Source: Temnopleurus reevesii (Eukaryota > Echinodermata > Echinoidea > Temnopleuroida > Temnopleuridae). From it: 19,897 bases of DNA. The DNA is taken from contig BQKZ01000115.1 of NCBI GenBank assembly GCA_036244855.1, forward strand, positions 225,351 to 245,247. Reading direction: 5' to 3'. Positions 1 through 11,109 of the stretch are shown one piece after another; the first letter of the stretch is position 1; each line of letters opens with the position of its first letter. Both the position numbers and the translations under genes were made by a program. Under the pieces are notes generated by a model. That model made no database searches. It was not told where the DNA came from and saw nothing but the letters and a program-made list of their open reading frames with translations.

Positions 1-66
1 CCCCCCCCCCCCCCCCCCTTTCCACCCTTCCTCCATTAGGTCGTTCCATCTTCTCTCTTTCTCTCC

Positions 67-103
<37 letters not shown>

Positions 104-131
104 ACTCAATTTTTTATTCTCTCTCTCTCTG
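1..131 (+). repeat. C18 tract and CT-rich microsatellite
   Basis: The window opens with 18 C residues, followed by pyrimidine-rich sequence containing (CT)n runs at about 53-102 and 119-130. The polypurine-polypyrimidine composition can adopt H-DNA in vitro. No gene is present. Confidence 0.9.
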
Positions 132-2204
132 TCATTCTTCCCCTACGGTATATGTCGCTGCCATTTTCTTTGCCGAATATTGCTGTTTCTTTCAACTTGT
201 TTGCTTGCTTTTCAGAATCATCGACTCACAACTTCATCATCTTCTTTGATTTTTTCGTAAACTCTCACATTGTTTCTCCGCTTGACTTTTCCCCATAATG
301 ATATCCTCCTGTTACATTCCCCGTTTTCTCCCACTCTTCTGTATCTAATAATAAACAAAGCGTAATGAACCCGTGTAACTTCGACATGAAGGTCACAACC
401 AAAATGCAAAACTAATTCAAAACTTTCTCCGGCCGACTCGCATCGAGCAATAATTAATATCAGCTTGTTAATAATTGAAAGAGTACCGAAAAGAAGCCGA
501 CGTTTTGGGCTAAAATTCGTTACATTGGATTTTTTCGGTCTGTTTTCTCTCACACTCTCTTCCATATTTCCTTTCTTTATCTTTGTGCGTCGACTGCCGC
601 CGTGTGACTGCGCGGTAAATGATCAAAGGGGGCGTCCCAGCTGGAAATCGAAATTGCTGCTGAGCGTAGCGTCACTGGCCGAGCTGGTTTATGAGCAATG
701 AATGATTTCGGCGCGCTTCATAAAGAAGTTTAGAATATCAAAAGACGAATGGGATAATTTCAAAGACATGAAAGATGCCGCTGATTACCATATGAACCCA
801 AGAATTTGATAATCAGATCAGAGCCTTCAAATTAGATGAGAGCAGTTTATAAAGCATCAGACAAGAGCTTTGAAAAAGGAGAAGCTCCGCAAACGTAATG
901 ACAACAAATAGATCTGGCATACTGACATATAGGAGATAACAGGCCGAAATCTAATTTCAATCTTAGCTGATGAGCTCTCTATTCAATGAACATGATTCAG
1001 TTTGGTCGAATATTAGCGGCGCTTTTTGTTCATTTCTTTGAAGGCCATATATCATTCGAACGATGATCATCACATAAGCTCTCATCTAACAAAAATACGA
1101 AAGCAACTGACGACGAAATAAGTTTCTCATTCATGAGAAACAGACAATGTTTTTTGCAAAAAACATGATATATGTGAACAGAAAAGTTATTAGTTTCGTA
1201 AAAGATGAAAAATGATTGATAATTAAAATATTGATAATAATACCTGCAATTTATAGAGCACATACCCAGTCTGCAAAATGCTAAAAGCGCTATATTAATT
1301 ACCATTACCCTAGTCTGTTGCCTAACGTATGCAAGCGCATGTGGCATTTAAAGGAGTAAGTATCAATTTCGGGATCCCAAACACCTAGCTCACCTGTGTT
1401 GAGTGCAGCACATTGTTGAAAAATTTCTTGATGAAGGAAATTAATGACAAGAATGGGTCTTTTTAACCCTCTCGGACCTAACTCGTTGAAAAACGAGAGT
1501 CAGAACCGCGATAGACCACAACGCTCATGGGGAAATAATAGAGTGGCTAGACGTAATTCAATTACTATCCATACGTTTGTCATTAAGTTAGTGGTTATAT
1601 GAAAATTTTACTGAAAGGTGATATAATATCACTTAAGTTTGAAGAGCTGGGAAACGATTTGGGCGACTTGAGACTTTTTGAAGAAAAGCAGTACAGGGCA
1701 TGAAGTCATAATGGATGTTTTCCATCAAAACAATTTTGAACAATGGAGTGCAAAAGATTATTTCGATGTATACATATTTACTCAGAAACCAGCCTAAGGA
1801 CATCATGAAGAAAACGGAATGGCTGCTTCGGCGTAAACAGATAAATGTAATTTATTGACTATTGTGGTGAGTTTTGTTGTAATGAAAATTACCGCCCCAT
1901 CCCCATCAACATGTTAAATATCCCTGCAAAGAAAATGCATTTGTAAATGAAGGCAGATGAAGGCATACAAGTTGGTGCCATTAAAAAAAACTGTGGTAAT
2001 ATTTCGCCATATTTTTTTCAACTTGGCCCATATTTATTTTATCTCGTTGCAATTGATTCTCACCATTATGCCATCAGACGTCGGTGTCCTAGAAAAAGAT
2101 CCTGATGGTTTTGCGGAAGTCGTACTTAATCTCAAATACATCTCAGGGAGCGTCGAACCAATGGCTGAGGGGTGGGGTGGCATACAGCATCCACCCCACC
2201 CCCA
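132..2204. other. Gene-free stretch, AT-rich
   Basis: The open frames are short, unrelated to any family I know, and lack convincing start or splice context. The only local feature is a CpG-rich patch at about 580-720. Otherwise I see nothing that supports a gene or RNA. Confidence 0.5.
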
Positions 2205-2300
2205 CTAATATAAACGTATTCTCGTCAAAGGAACTCGGCGCTGTGGTTAGGATTCGAACTTAAGATATTCGAATCATTTTGGCCATGACGCTTCCACAAG
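2205..2300 (-). mobile_element. tRNA-derived SINE-like relic
   Basis: On the minus strand, TGGCCAAAATG (2285-2275) resembles an RNA polymerase III A box, and AGTTCGAATCC (2260-2250) is a near-perfect B box. They are followed by CTAACCACAGCGCCGAG and CCTTTGACGAGAATA, the kind of tail seen behind the B box in marine-invertebrate SINEs. The A-to-B spacing is shorter than in a typical tRNA head and no cloverleaf can be folded, so this is a degraded retroposon rather than a tRNA gene. The family was recognised by resemblance only. Confidence 0.45.
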
Positions 2301-2478
2301 TTTTCATAATGACCAACTTTTATCATCATAGCTGCCAACGTAATGTAGTCTGATATGATTGCGTCACTGCAAACGTTGGTCAGTGCATGAGTATATACAG
2401 TAAGTTGACACTAATGGTGAATATTAGTAATATACAGTGTTTGTCCTGTTTGCTCTGTTCATTTTATTTCAAATACCT

Positions 2479-2606
2479 GGGGCCTATAACATATTTGTTT
2501 TCAAAGATATTGTTATTTAATCTCTATTTTCAACGACTTCCCGATAGAACGCACGATTCATCATGTTCATCGAAAGTTTCATTGCATCTTTCATGTTACA
2601 GGCTCC
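2479..2606. mobile_element. MITE-like element, 128 bp, diverged relative of the 11110-11237 element (copy B)
   Basis: The left end GGGGCCTATAAC (2479-2490) and right end GTTACAGGCTCC (2595-2606) are imperfect inverted repeats, with 10 of 12 positions complementary. The right 33 bp match copy A's left end at 28 of 33 positions in inverse orientation. Its length equals that of copy A. The interior is more diverged. An older copy of the same non-autonomous family is the simplest reading. Confidence 0.6.
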
Positions 2607-5412
2607 TGAAGTGGCGCGTCAATGTTAATCGGTCGCACATTGACACATTAACGCAAGACTGCGTCAAAGACTGACACACATATTTATCATTGTGTTTAGA
2701 TGAATCTAGATGATAATAATACATTTTCTATTCAGACATTCGGTTCGGTAGTAGACTCAGCCTAAATCCCTTAACCCAAATGACGATTGTAAACAAGTGT
2801 TCCGAAACAAGTCGTTACTGTGTCATGTTCTTGCGTCAAATTATCGGCCAAATTCACCTCGACAAGCTAAAGATCCGACACAGGATCGCCCGCTGATACC
2901 GACCGTCTGTCAGAAAATGTAACAGGCGTCGGCTGGCTACCAAACTTTGGGACACTTTCCATTTTCATTTCAGTATCTGTTCACATATAACCAACGACTT
3001 TAAAAGACGAAGATAATTTTACCTTCAGCTCTAATTTGTAAATGAAATGGCAATGGACCCACTTTGTAATGTAATAAGATATAATCCGTGTTATTCGAAA
3101 TGATGTCTCTGTATCCATCTGTGTGACTTAAAACGAACATGGAAGAATTGTCATAATTACATAGGAAATAATATTTTGTAAGATGGAAATAACAATGTAG
3201 AAGAATTTCCATATTATGATTATGAATATGGAAAAAATAACTTTAAAATATTCAAAACGCTTCCGAAAGTCAGGAAACGAATTGGGTAAATGACTATTGC
3301 TAGGTCGGTCAAGCACTGTAGCTTATCCGATCTATACCAACAGATAATGCATATATAAGATTAATTCCATCCAGTTTAAGCATAAAATCGATTAATCTAA
3401 CCAAAGGGTTTTTTTTCAATCCGTATGTCAATCTTGGCTGCCCTTGCTCTTGAATTATTTCAACATTTACAGGGTAAGATTCAGGATTTCCCAATGGGGA
3501 CAGAAAGTTTTTAATTTTTCTGGAAAAGCGTAAATGGTTTTGTATACGGATTACAAGATGTATTCTTTGAGGCATATGTGAAGGGGTCTTTTCTCGCACA
3601 ATTTATGTGTGACATTTCTTGTTCGTGTTACAATTTCATTTAGATCGCTGTCACAGCGCTGCATGATCGCTGCGTGATCGCAGCACGATGCGGTTTGATG
3701 TCGTTTCCGCCAAACAAGCCGCCGTGTGCCGATCATTAGGACCAGGGGAGGGGGCCCAGCCGACTAAGGAGTTAGGTTCACAGGATACGGCTACCAACTT
3801 GCTCCTTAAATACCCGATATTTTCGTTTAGAATGGGAAATAACACATTCTGGGAGAAATATGAAGTTATGAAGATTTATTCGTGCACTGACACATTCGCA
3901 TATGCCTCATGTTAACCGATTTTTTAAAGAACTGAGTCTACCCCAAATTGTATTTTTTTTTCAACAGGAGAAGAAAAGCAGGACAAAGAAATAAAAGAAA
4001 TGGACAAGAAGAAGGAAAAAAAAGAGAAAATTTCAATAATTTGAAACAAATCAGTGACATTTCTTAAATATGTTGCCAATTGGATGACGTCATAAAGTAT
4101 TATGTGCAATACTAACCATCTTTTCGCTTTCTCTTATGGGGCAAAATTCTTCATTTATACAGAAGGAAACAAAGTTTGCATTAATGTAAACATGCAAATA
4201 AGGGATCTGCATATCTGTTGTGAAGATATCCTATCGCTATTGTTTTAAGTAAATCATATAATTGGGGGAAAGCAACATTTTGCGACATCGACATGAGTAA
4301 TAATATACGGTCAATAATATGCAGCTACGATGTCATCAATTGCCAATTGTAAACAATGTAAACAATGTAAACATTGATAATTTCTTTACTAGTCGTCCGA
4401 TTTTTCTCAAATGTTGTTGGTTCTGTTCATCGGGTTTGTCTTCACCTGTTGAATGATTTTTATTTTGAGTAGACTCTTCTTTTAGTGTCTGTTGATAACA
4501 AAGCTGGAACGAGGAGACAGGTGGGTTTACAAGGGGGTCGCTATGACAACCAGAGAATTTTGAGCTCCCTAGGCACTAAGATCACATCGCCAGAATGATC
4601 CTGCCCTGTTACAAAACTGTATCAAAACGTTGTAAATGGTGCTGACTTATTCCGTTTTTAATATGTGGATAGTTGTTTTCTAGTTTTCGTCTTAACAAGA
4701 CAGAAAAATATTAACTGACCTTATATATACAGACTTAAAACTACCCGATAAATGTGAGGCATAGATCTGGTTGGATTATATGTACCTCATTATGTTTAGA
4801 GCATATCATGGTTTATTTCTTAAAACAGTACATGCAATGGTTCTGCCAGCTTCTCGAAGATGACGATCGATTTTCGCCTTTTTCTTATTTTTCCTCTCAA
4901 AGCGAAAACGCAGGAATTTATTTCACGTTATTCACCAAATGAAATCTCATCTGTTCTTTTTAAGAAATCATTCTACCGTCATATTGATTTTTGTAAATAC
5001 TATCCTTTACCATTGTTCTCCGACCTGCCGACTTTCATTTTACATAACGTAGGCCTATTTTGGGGCACGAGCACCCGAGTATCATTTTTCGATCCATTTC
5101 ATGTGGGGCTTTATTAGATTTGCGGGCTTCTTTTGTCAACGGGTCAAGTTTCCCTGCGGACTGCCTCGACGAGAAAAAAGGGTAACGGCACCCCTGCTCC
5201 GGGGCGTTGGGTCGACACCACAGCCAGGCGATGTGACTCTCCTTCAAAAGCCACATTTCTAAAAAGAAAAACTGTTACTAATACCTTAAAACTTTTCAAT
5301 CGAAAGGTGGTAGAATAAGTGAAAGCCGAAGTCGGCAGCGGTCCAAAGAACGAGGGTCGGCATCCAGTAGTGCTCATTTTTTTTCTTTTGTACTAAATAA
5401 AAATGTCTAAGA
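2607..5412. other. Gene-free stretch with a few small repeats
   Basis: It holds an 8-bp inverted repeat (GTCAATGT at 2618-2625 with ACATTGAC at 2637-2644), two adjacent GATCGC-type hairpins at 3645-3684, a purine-rich run at 3967-4030, and the 9-bp tandem repeat at 4349-4375. None of the short open frames resembles a known protein or transposon domain. Confidence 0.5.
4349..4375 (+). repeat. Tandem 9-mer GTAAACAAT x3 (Forkhead-like cores)
   Basis: GTAAACAAT occurs twice in tandem and is followed by GTAAACATT. Each unit contains GTAAACA, which fits the Forkhead core RYAAAYA. The repeat could simply be a micro-tandem expansion; function is unproven. Confidence 0.6.
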
Positions 5413-5418
5413 CCCCCC

Positions 5419-5472
<54 letters not shown>

Positions 5473-5501
5473 TTCTCTCTCTATCTCTCTCTCTCTCTCT
5501 C
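5413..5501 (+). repeat. C17 tract followed by a (CT)n microsatellite
   Basis: Seventeen C residues (5413-5429) pass directly into a CT dinucleotide array with rare T or A interruptions up to about 5501. The same C-run plus CT-run order is seen at the left edge of the window. Confidence 0.95.
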
Positions 5502-5588
5502 GGTGACTTGGTGACCAAAAATCATCCCAAAATGTTGAATCTTAGATACACATTTTTATCACAAGGGGTCATTTCGTTTTAATTTTTC

Positions 5589-5623
5589 TTTCATCATCAT
5601 CATCTTCTTATCATCATCTTCTC
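5589..5623 (+). repeat. Short ATC/TTC trinucleotide run
   Basis: CATCATCATCATC followed by a second TCATCATC block within a pyrimidine-rich stretch. It is an interrupted simple repeat with no coding context. Confidence 0.7.
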
Positions 5624-5727
5624 CTTTTTGAGGGAACATTTTTATTTTGCTTCTTTTGACAAAAATCTGGCTTATTCACAATTTGGTTCTATAATTAGAC
5701 ATACAATGCCAACATTCATGCATTCAC

Positions 5728-5898
5728 TAAGGGGGTGTTGCTCAAAATCAACTGCAACTTTACAAATTGTAACGCGCATTTTCATTCGCGCGCGATATGC
5801 GCATTTAACAAGACGCGCATGAAACAATGATTGTGATTGGCGCGTTCCGATCAACTGCAACTTGCGATCAATTGAAACTTTTAAGCAACACCCCCTAA
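5728..5898. mobile_element. MITE-like element with GGGGGTGTTGCT ends and a TAA duplication
   Basis: The termini AGGGGGTGTTGCT (5730-5742) and AGCAACACCCCCT (5884-5896) are perfect 13-bp inverted repeats. Inside the ends, CAACTGCAACTT occurs near the left end and again near the right end, so similarity continues with gaps. If the element is taken from the first G to the last C (5731-5895), it is flanked by TAA on both sides, which would fit the 3-bp duplication typical of PIF/Harbinger-type elements. The interior is rich in GCGC motifs and non-coding. The superfamily is an inference. Confidence 0.6.
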
Positions 5899-6822
5899 GA
5901 TGACAATGTAGTAACATTATGATGATATGTCTCATTCCATCTCAACTTAGTCGACTACAAAACACAGACTGTTGAAAGCTCCTTGGTCAGTAACGGAAGC
6001 AGATGAAGAAAGTACAAAGTCAATGTCCTTTCTCACTGTCATACCCTGTCATCATCCATTGCCGACACTAAGAATACAATCACGATCCCACTAGTCATAT
6101 CAACCAACCAAACAAACACAAACTTGTATTTGGATTTAGCCAAAAGCACAAACGGACCATTATTATTATCATTATCTGTTGTTCTACGAAGATGCGGAAA
6201 GTCTATAGGAGTGGATCCAGGCTTAGGGCAGCTTTTTGACATGTCTGGGGCGACACTTTATGTACTTCAACCGGAATAGCCACGAGGTGTTTTTAAAAAA
6301 CAGAAATTGAGGTGAGAATTAGGTGCAGGACTCACAACTTTCAACAAATCGAGATGGGGTAGAAAGATGCAGAAAGTTCAAATCGTCTGGAAGTGCTGAT
6401 CTTTTAGTGATCCCAGCTTAAACCGCTGAATATTGACAAGATAAATATTCCTACTTGAACTTTTGAAATTTGTAAGTGCATAAGACTGTACGAGCTGATG
6501 TATGTAAATAGGGCTAATATTCCCCCAACAGGTCATTGTAGTTCATGAAAATGTAAATATCCCAGAAAAAAGGTAGCTGCAATCGTAAAATTAATTCAAC
6601 TGTAAGTGCAAAAAAAATTAAGATGCAATAGCATCAACCCCCCCCCCTCCCGCAAACTACCAACACCATAAAACAACACGCTGCAGGATATACTTTTTTG
6701 TCGATTTTCACTTTAGTTGCATATTGCAATTAGTGGACCACCTTTTTGTATATGACACAGTCAGTTATCCGAAAAGAAAATGGAAATGCTGGGGTTTAGT
6801 GCAAAACGCATTCATACGGTAG

Positions 6823-6826
<4 letters not shown>
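5899..6826. other. Gene-free stretch
   Basis: It contains a C10 tract (6638-6647) and otherwise unremarkable AT-rich sequence. A motif GTGGATCCAGG at 6211-6221 resembles the repeat-like GCGGATCCAGG at 16095-16105, but too little is shared to call an element. Confidence 0.4.

Positions 6827-6847
<21 letters not shown>
6827..6847 (+). repeat. C21 tract with adjacent ambiguous base
   Basis: Twenty-one C residues followed by an A run, GG and an N at 6856. It is the longest homopolymer in the window, and its length is likely uncertain in the assembly. Confidence 0.95.
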
Positions 6848-6853
<6 letters not shown>

Positions 6854-7759
6854 GGNTTGTTCAGGCACGTTAATCTCGTGAGCGACGCCATCTTCAGATA
6901 TTATTAATTGGGCAAATTTACAATATAAAATGTCAATTGTAATATACGATGAAGGGAGTAATCAAAATGTCCCTCATCCCACGCTCATGCAGTTCCAAAA
7001 TTATTATCTTTTTTCGAGCACACATTACATGATCAACAGATGGCGCTGCGGATTCTGTCGGATAAAAATATCAACATCTATTTCTGTTAGTCACACTGTT
7101 ATTTTGGAAATTCCAGCTCACAATAATTTTTCTATCAAAACAGAAACCATCGTTTCTCAAGTGTAAAGATAAAATTAGATATTGTTTCCGAGTTGAAAAC
7201 CACAATTTTCTAAAGAATTCAAATGATAAAACGGAAACGGGCAACTTGCCAACTGATAGATGACGTACGTTTGTTTCAATCTCTCTCTCTCTCTCTCCAT
7301 CATTCCACGTGTTACCCTCTGCGCACAATACTAGCGACTATTTTGGCCCTAATCCACCTGTAAAGGTGTGAAAGCGGCACACTTCAAAGCACCCTCTCCG
7401 ACCTATTAACACTGCCCCTGGAACTCATTTAACCCCCACCACACCCTCTCAATTAGGCAAAGTGGTCCCAAGGGGTCCGGATACCAGCTAGAAACGATTT
7501 TGGTCTTTCGACATGAGATTGTTGCTCAACATGCTTATTAAATAGAACCTGCTCGGAATGTGAAGTTCACGCGAACAGAAATAATATTTGGGGAAAAATG
7601 TATTTTATGAAGCTTGACTTTCTTGGATTCTTGTTTCGTATGTTTGGTTCAATTAGAATGTGAGCGTGACTTCTCAATTTAGGTAAACTTTTGCAATATT
7701 CGCAAGTGTATTGTTATAGCAAATAAACAAACCGCGTTTTCATTACCGAGCAATAATTT

Positions 7760-7789
7760 CGTTATAGTGAACGCCCGTGCACTATAACG
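7760..7789. repeat. Perfect 10-bp inverted repeat with a 10-nt loop
   Basis: CGTTATAGTG (7760-7769) and CACTATAACG (7780-7789) are exact reverse complements around AACGCCCGTG. The stem is too short for a microRNA precursor. It could be a transposon relic or a dyad-symmetric binding site. Confidence 0.7.
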
Positions 7790-7896
7790 TTTATGCCTCC
7801 GTCACATTAGGAATGGGGTCCTGTGCATTTAAAAACACCAATACATTCAATTTGCCGAATAGTCGGTTAAAACCCATGTAACTTCGGTGTACCTTC

Positions 7897-7931
7897 CGAA
7901 TTTATTTATCTATTTATTTATCTATTTATTA
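7897..7931 (+). repeat. ATTT/ATCT tetranucleotide array
   Basis: Interrupted TTTATTTATCTA units form a short tetranucleotide repeat with no other function visible. Confidence 0.8.
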
Positions 7932-8646
7932 TTATGTATCTTCCGAAGTGAGATTTCCATTAAATCATTTTCACTCATGACGTTTTCAACCCTACAATTA
8001 AGTGACCGTCTATGACTTTATTTTGTCACATGTAAAGATTTGTTCTGTTTGTCAAATTGACCAATGATATCAAGAACGATAACGAATCACGTTCAAGAGC
8101 GACCAATCAATCGGATGTATAGAAAGCCTATCACCTGATCACCCCGACAATGAAACATATTGTGATAACATTTTAGGTGATATTTTAGTAGCATGGATGA
8201 TGGGGAAAATTATTATCGCTTTTCCATTTCCTTTCCCACGTTTGTAGATTATAATGATTTGTTCATTCTCTTTTACGCTAGACACTATAACAACAAGTAT
8301 TACTGCTAAAATGAATTAAGTTAAACAGTAATCTATCATGGTCAATAATTATGAATTTTTAAAAGAATAAAACTGAACCTTCATGTGACAAAATATAACC
8401 AAAACAAAGATTATGCGATTCCTGAGGGGAACGTATCCACTCTCAGGAAAGCTAAATGTGATATTTCGTATTATTTTCCCGGATTTAACTATAGTCAGTC
8501 ATATTAACTATTAGTCAAGTGCGGATTCCGGATCGTACTGTACGGGGGGGGGGAGTGGGTTCTTACGATTTTTTCTCAACTTCTTCTTCTTTTTCTTTCG
8601 AGGGCGCCTTCCCCCTCAGCCCCCAGACCCCTGCCAATATGTATCT

Positions 8647-8742
8647 GGTAGCAGTAGCGGCAGCAGCATAGCAGAAGCATCAGTATAGTAGCAGTATTTG
8701 TAGTAGTAGTAGTAGTAGTAGTAGTAGCAGTAGTAGTATTAG
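8647..8742 (+). repeat. AGT/AGC trinucleotide repeat
   Basis: A degenerate AGC/AGT stretch leads into about ten near-perfect TAGTAG units (8700-8731). TAG is a stop in one frame, and no open frame carries the repeat as protein. Confidence 0.9.
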
Positions 8743-11037
8743 TTAGCACGTTTTAGTGAGTATTAAATGCATACCGTATTATCTCGACCATAAGCACCGT
8801 GAAATTGAAGAGTTTCCATGCTTGTTGGATATGATTGACATAGCGCCCGCTCTCGGGAGAGAGAAAAGTAGCCCCGACTAAGCACGAATCAACACGATTC
8901 TTTGTTCGGGGCAATTAACCCCTAAACTGCTGCGGGCCACTTTTGTTGCCTAAGAACTTGAAACTGCCATACCTGAAATCTGTGTGCATGACAAAAGGAT
9001 ACAGAACTATTGTGCATGAACCACTTTCTCAAACATCCATTTGGTATTAGTTGTCAATAGTCATTCACGACTCTGGGCTGAAAAGAATTCTTCCAAACTT
9101 CAGTGGCATTACACAATGGACTGATATATCAGGGCATATGTGGAATTCTTTNTAGAACTATAACATGTATAAGGCGGGGCTAGGGCATCACGCATTATTT
9201 TTCTCGAAAATTCCAACCGCTTGCTATGAATGAAAATACACACTGAATATGATGAATATGATCTGTCATCAAGAAGATCTCGAGATTACTTGGAATGTAT
9301 TTCCGGCTAATTCTCACCATCTTTTGCTCATCATCATTCCTGTTACCATGGCAATGATCCTAACCAGTTAACCTGAAGACATGTGAGTGACTCTTCCGGA
9401 GGCGTGGTTGGAGCAACATCAGAAATGGGGTTAAAATATTTTCAGTTCAATTCAGTTCATTTACATTCATCGACATTACGGTAGATAATGTTTGAATCTA
9501 ATTAATGACCAATGAGATTTAAGAATGAGACCACACCAAGTGTTAAGATATAATCTATTCTAAAATATACGAATATTATTTTTTTCCAATGTCTCAATAT
9601 AATAGACTCAACAAAACTTAAATCCCTTTTTAGAAAAAAAATACTATGTCACGATTCAATAGTCCTTGCGTCATTCATTCAAAATTGAGTACGATCATCA
9701 CATTTGCATTATTACGTAAACTAGTTCAATAGTAATACACAACTGTATTAAAACAATGGTTTAAATTTTGAATTTTTCCGTTTACGATTATTGTTCGGCC
9801 AAATTCTGAAACTTTTTTTACTATGTCTAGATCTGCCATAAAAAAAAAGTTAAATATGTATTTTATCAGGTTGACAAATTCAAATTTATCCTTAATTTTC
9901 AGTGTAATATTTTAAATTTAGCAAAGGGTTGCTCGCATTAGATTTTAATTCTAGTTTTATTCTTTTACTCTGAAGTAGATAATTGGTTAATCTAATTAAT
10001 CAGAGAAACATAATCATCTATATAGTACAAAATAGTACAGATGTCAAGAACGTACAAGATTCGACTACCATTGACCCTATGCGACTACCAAGCTCGGGGT
10101 GAAATAAGAGAGGTAATCATGGTAATGGTAATAAAAATTAGTGCGGTGTTCTGAGAGTAGAATAATGAATAATTTCGAATAATGATGTTATTGATTTCAT
10201 TTTCTCCTTCAGGCTTTAAGTATTATTTTGTCTCGTTTTGTTTTTACTGAATTTTGACGAGACCATATTTGAGGGACACTCGTGTAATGGCATCGGCTTG
10301 ATATATAGGTTCCATCTATAAATTTTGAAATTAGGAACTCGATTAGATAGAATAATTATATTCAGTGCAAAATATGATACAGAAAATCAGAAGTAATAAA
10401 ATTCATAAGAGGTTACCCTTCCTATATCTACTCTCTCCTTACAAAGAGGGGGGGGGGGGGCGGAATCAACTACTCTTGGGGGCCGACAAACTTCTTGAAG
10501 ACTAAATTTGTTGCACGCTTGCTTGCCTGTCATATAGTCATGAATAAAAGGGGCGCCGTAACCATACGGTAATGGCACGCGGATTGTCAAAATCTGGATA
10601 CGCCACCACGCCCCACCTCTCTTTCCTTCCTCCATGCACCCATCCATCTCCACAAAGGCGTGATTGTTATCATATCTCTGTCATTCCCAATCAAAATATG
10701 TGCCTAGCGCTCGGGGGTCGGGTTACGGGGCGTTTGGAGAATAAATCGTCCGGAGATAAAAATCCGATATCCTTTTATAACCAGAGCATTTGTCGTAACA
10801 TGTCGAGTGACATCCCGCTATAGTGATCTCTGTCTGACATGCCGCTCAAATTTGCGCGAGTTTAATTCAGCGTGGTCAATGTTAAAGGATCAGTTACACA
10901 TTTGCGTGGATGAACTAACAATGCCAATCGTATATATGAAACATAAAATATGATCATTGGCACATGGAAGACGCTTGACTGTTTTAATGTGTTAGGCCTG
11001 CACTTGACGCACGCATATGTGCTGACGCAAGTAAAAG
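8743..11037. other. Gene-free, AT-rich stretch
   Basis: It contains an imperfect stem-loop at 8871-8912 (outer GCCCCGA with TCGGGGC, inner GAATC with GATTC), an N at 9152, TTCAGTTCAATTCAGTTCA at about 9441, and a G13 tract at 10448-10460. 9540-10060 is especially AT-rich. No coding or RNA gene is supported. Confidence 0.5.
9441..9470 (-). mobile_element. Possible 3' tail of a non-LTR retrotransposon (minus strand)
   Basis: The minus strand reads TGAACTGAATTGAACTGAA, a short degenerate tandem repeat of the kind that ends many LINE copies. There is no reverse transcriptase sequence beside it, so the element would be heavily 5'-truncated. The evidence is weak. Confidence 0.25.
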
Positions 11038-11094
11038 ATAAATAAATAAATAAAAATAATAGCGTTTGTCGTCTGATAGATTTGGGGGGGGGGG
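11038..11094 (+). repeat. AAAT array and nearby G11 tract
   Basis: An AAAT tetranucleotide array (11038-11060) lies shortly before eleven G residues (11084-11094), immediately upstream of the 11110 MITE-like element. Confidence 0.85.
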
Positions 11095-11109
11095 TGGTAA
11101 TGTCATTCT

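Larger units (their letters stand above)
6848..8646. other. Gene-free stretch with simple repeats and one clean hairpin
   Basis: It holds (CT)9 at 7280-7297, an ATTT/ATCT array at 7897-7931, the perfect inverted repeat at 7760-7789, and a G10 tract at 8544-8553. The short open frames, including one at 6930-7166, have no recognisable domain. Confidence 0.5.

Noticed and set aside
465..701. 78-residue plus-strand open frame in the CpG-rich patch
   Set aside because: No recognisable domain, weak start context and no supporting splice signals; noted only as a CpG-rich patch.
2240..2300. Possible intact tRNA gene
   Set aside because: The B box is good but the A-to-B distance is too short and no acceptor stem or anticodon arm can be drawn; better read as a SINE relic.
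3688..3915. 75-residue open frame downstream of the GATCGC hairpins
   Set aside because: No similarity recognised and the composition changes partway; likely chance.
5133..5377. Overlapping open frames on both strands
   Set aside because: Three short frames overlap in a modestly GC-rich patch, none with a recognisable motif.
10573..10590. GGCACGCGG resembling part of the miR-124 sequence
   Set aside because: Only the nine-base core matches, flanking bases differ, and no precursor hairpin forms.
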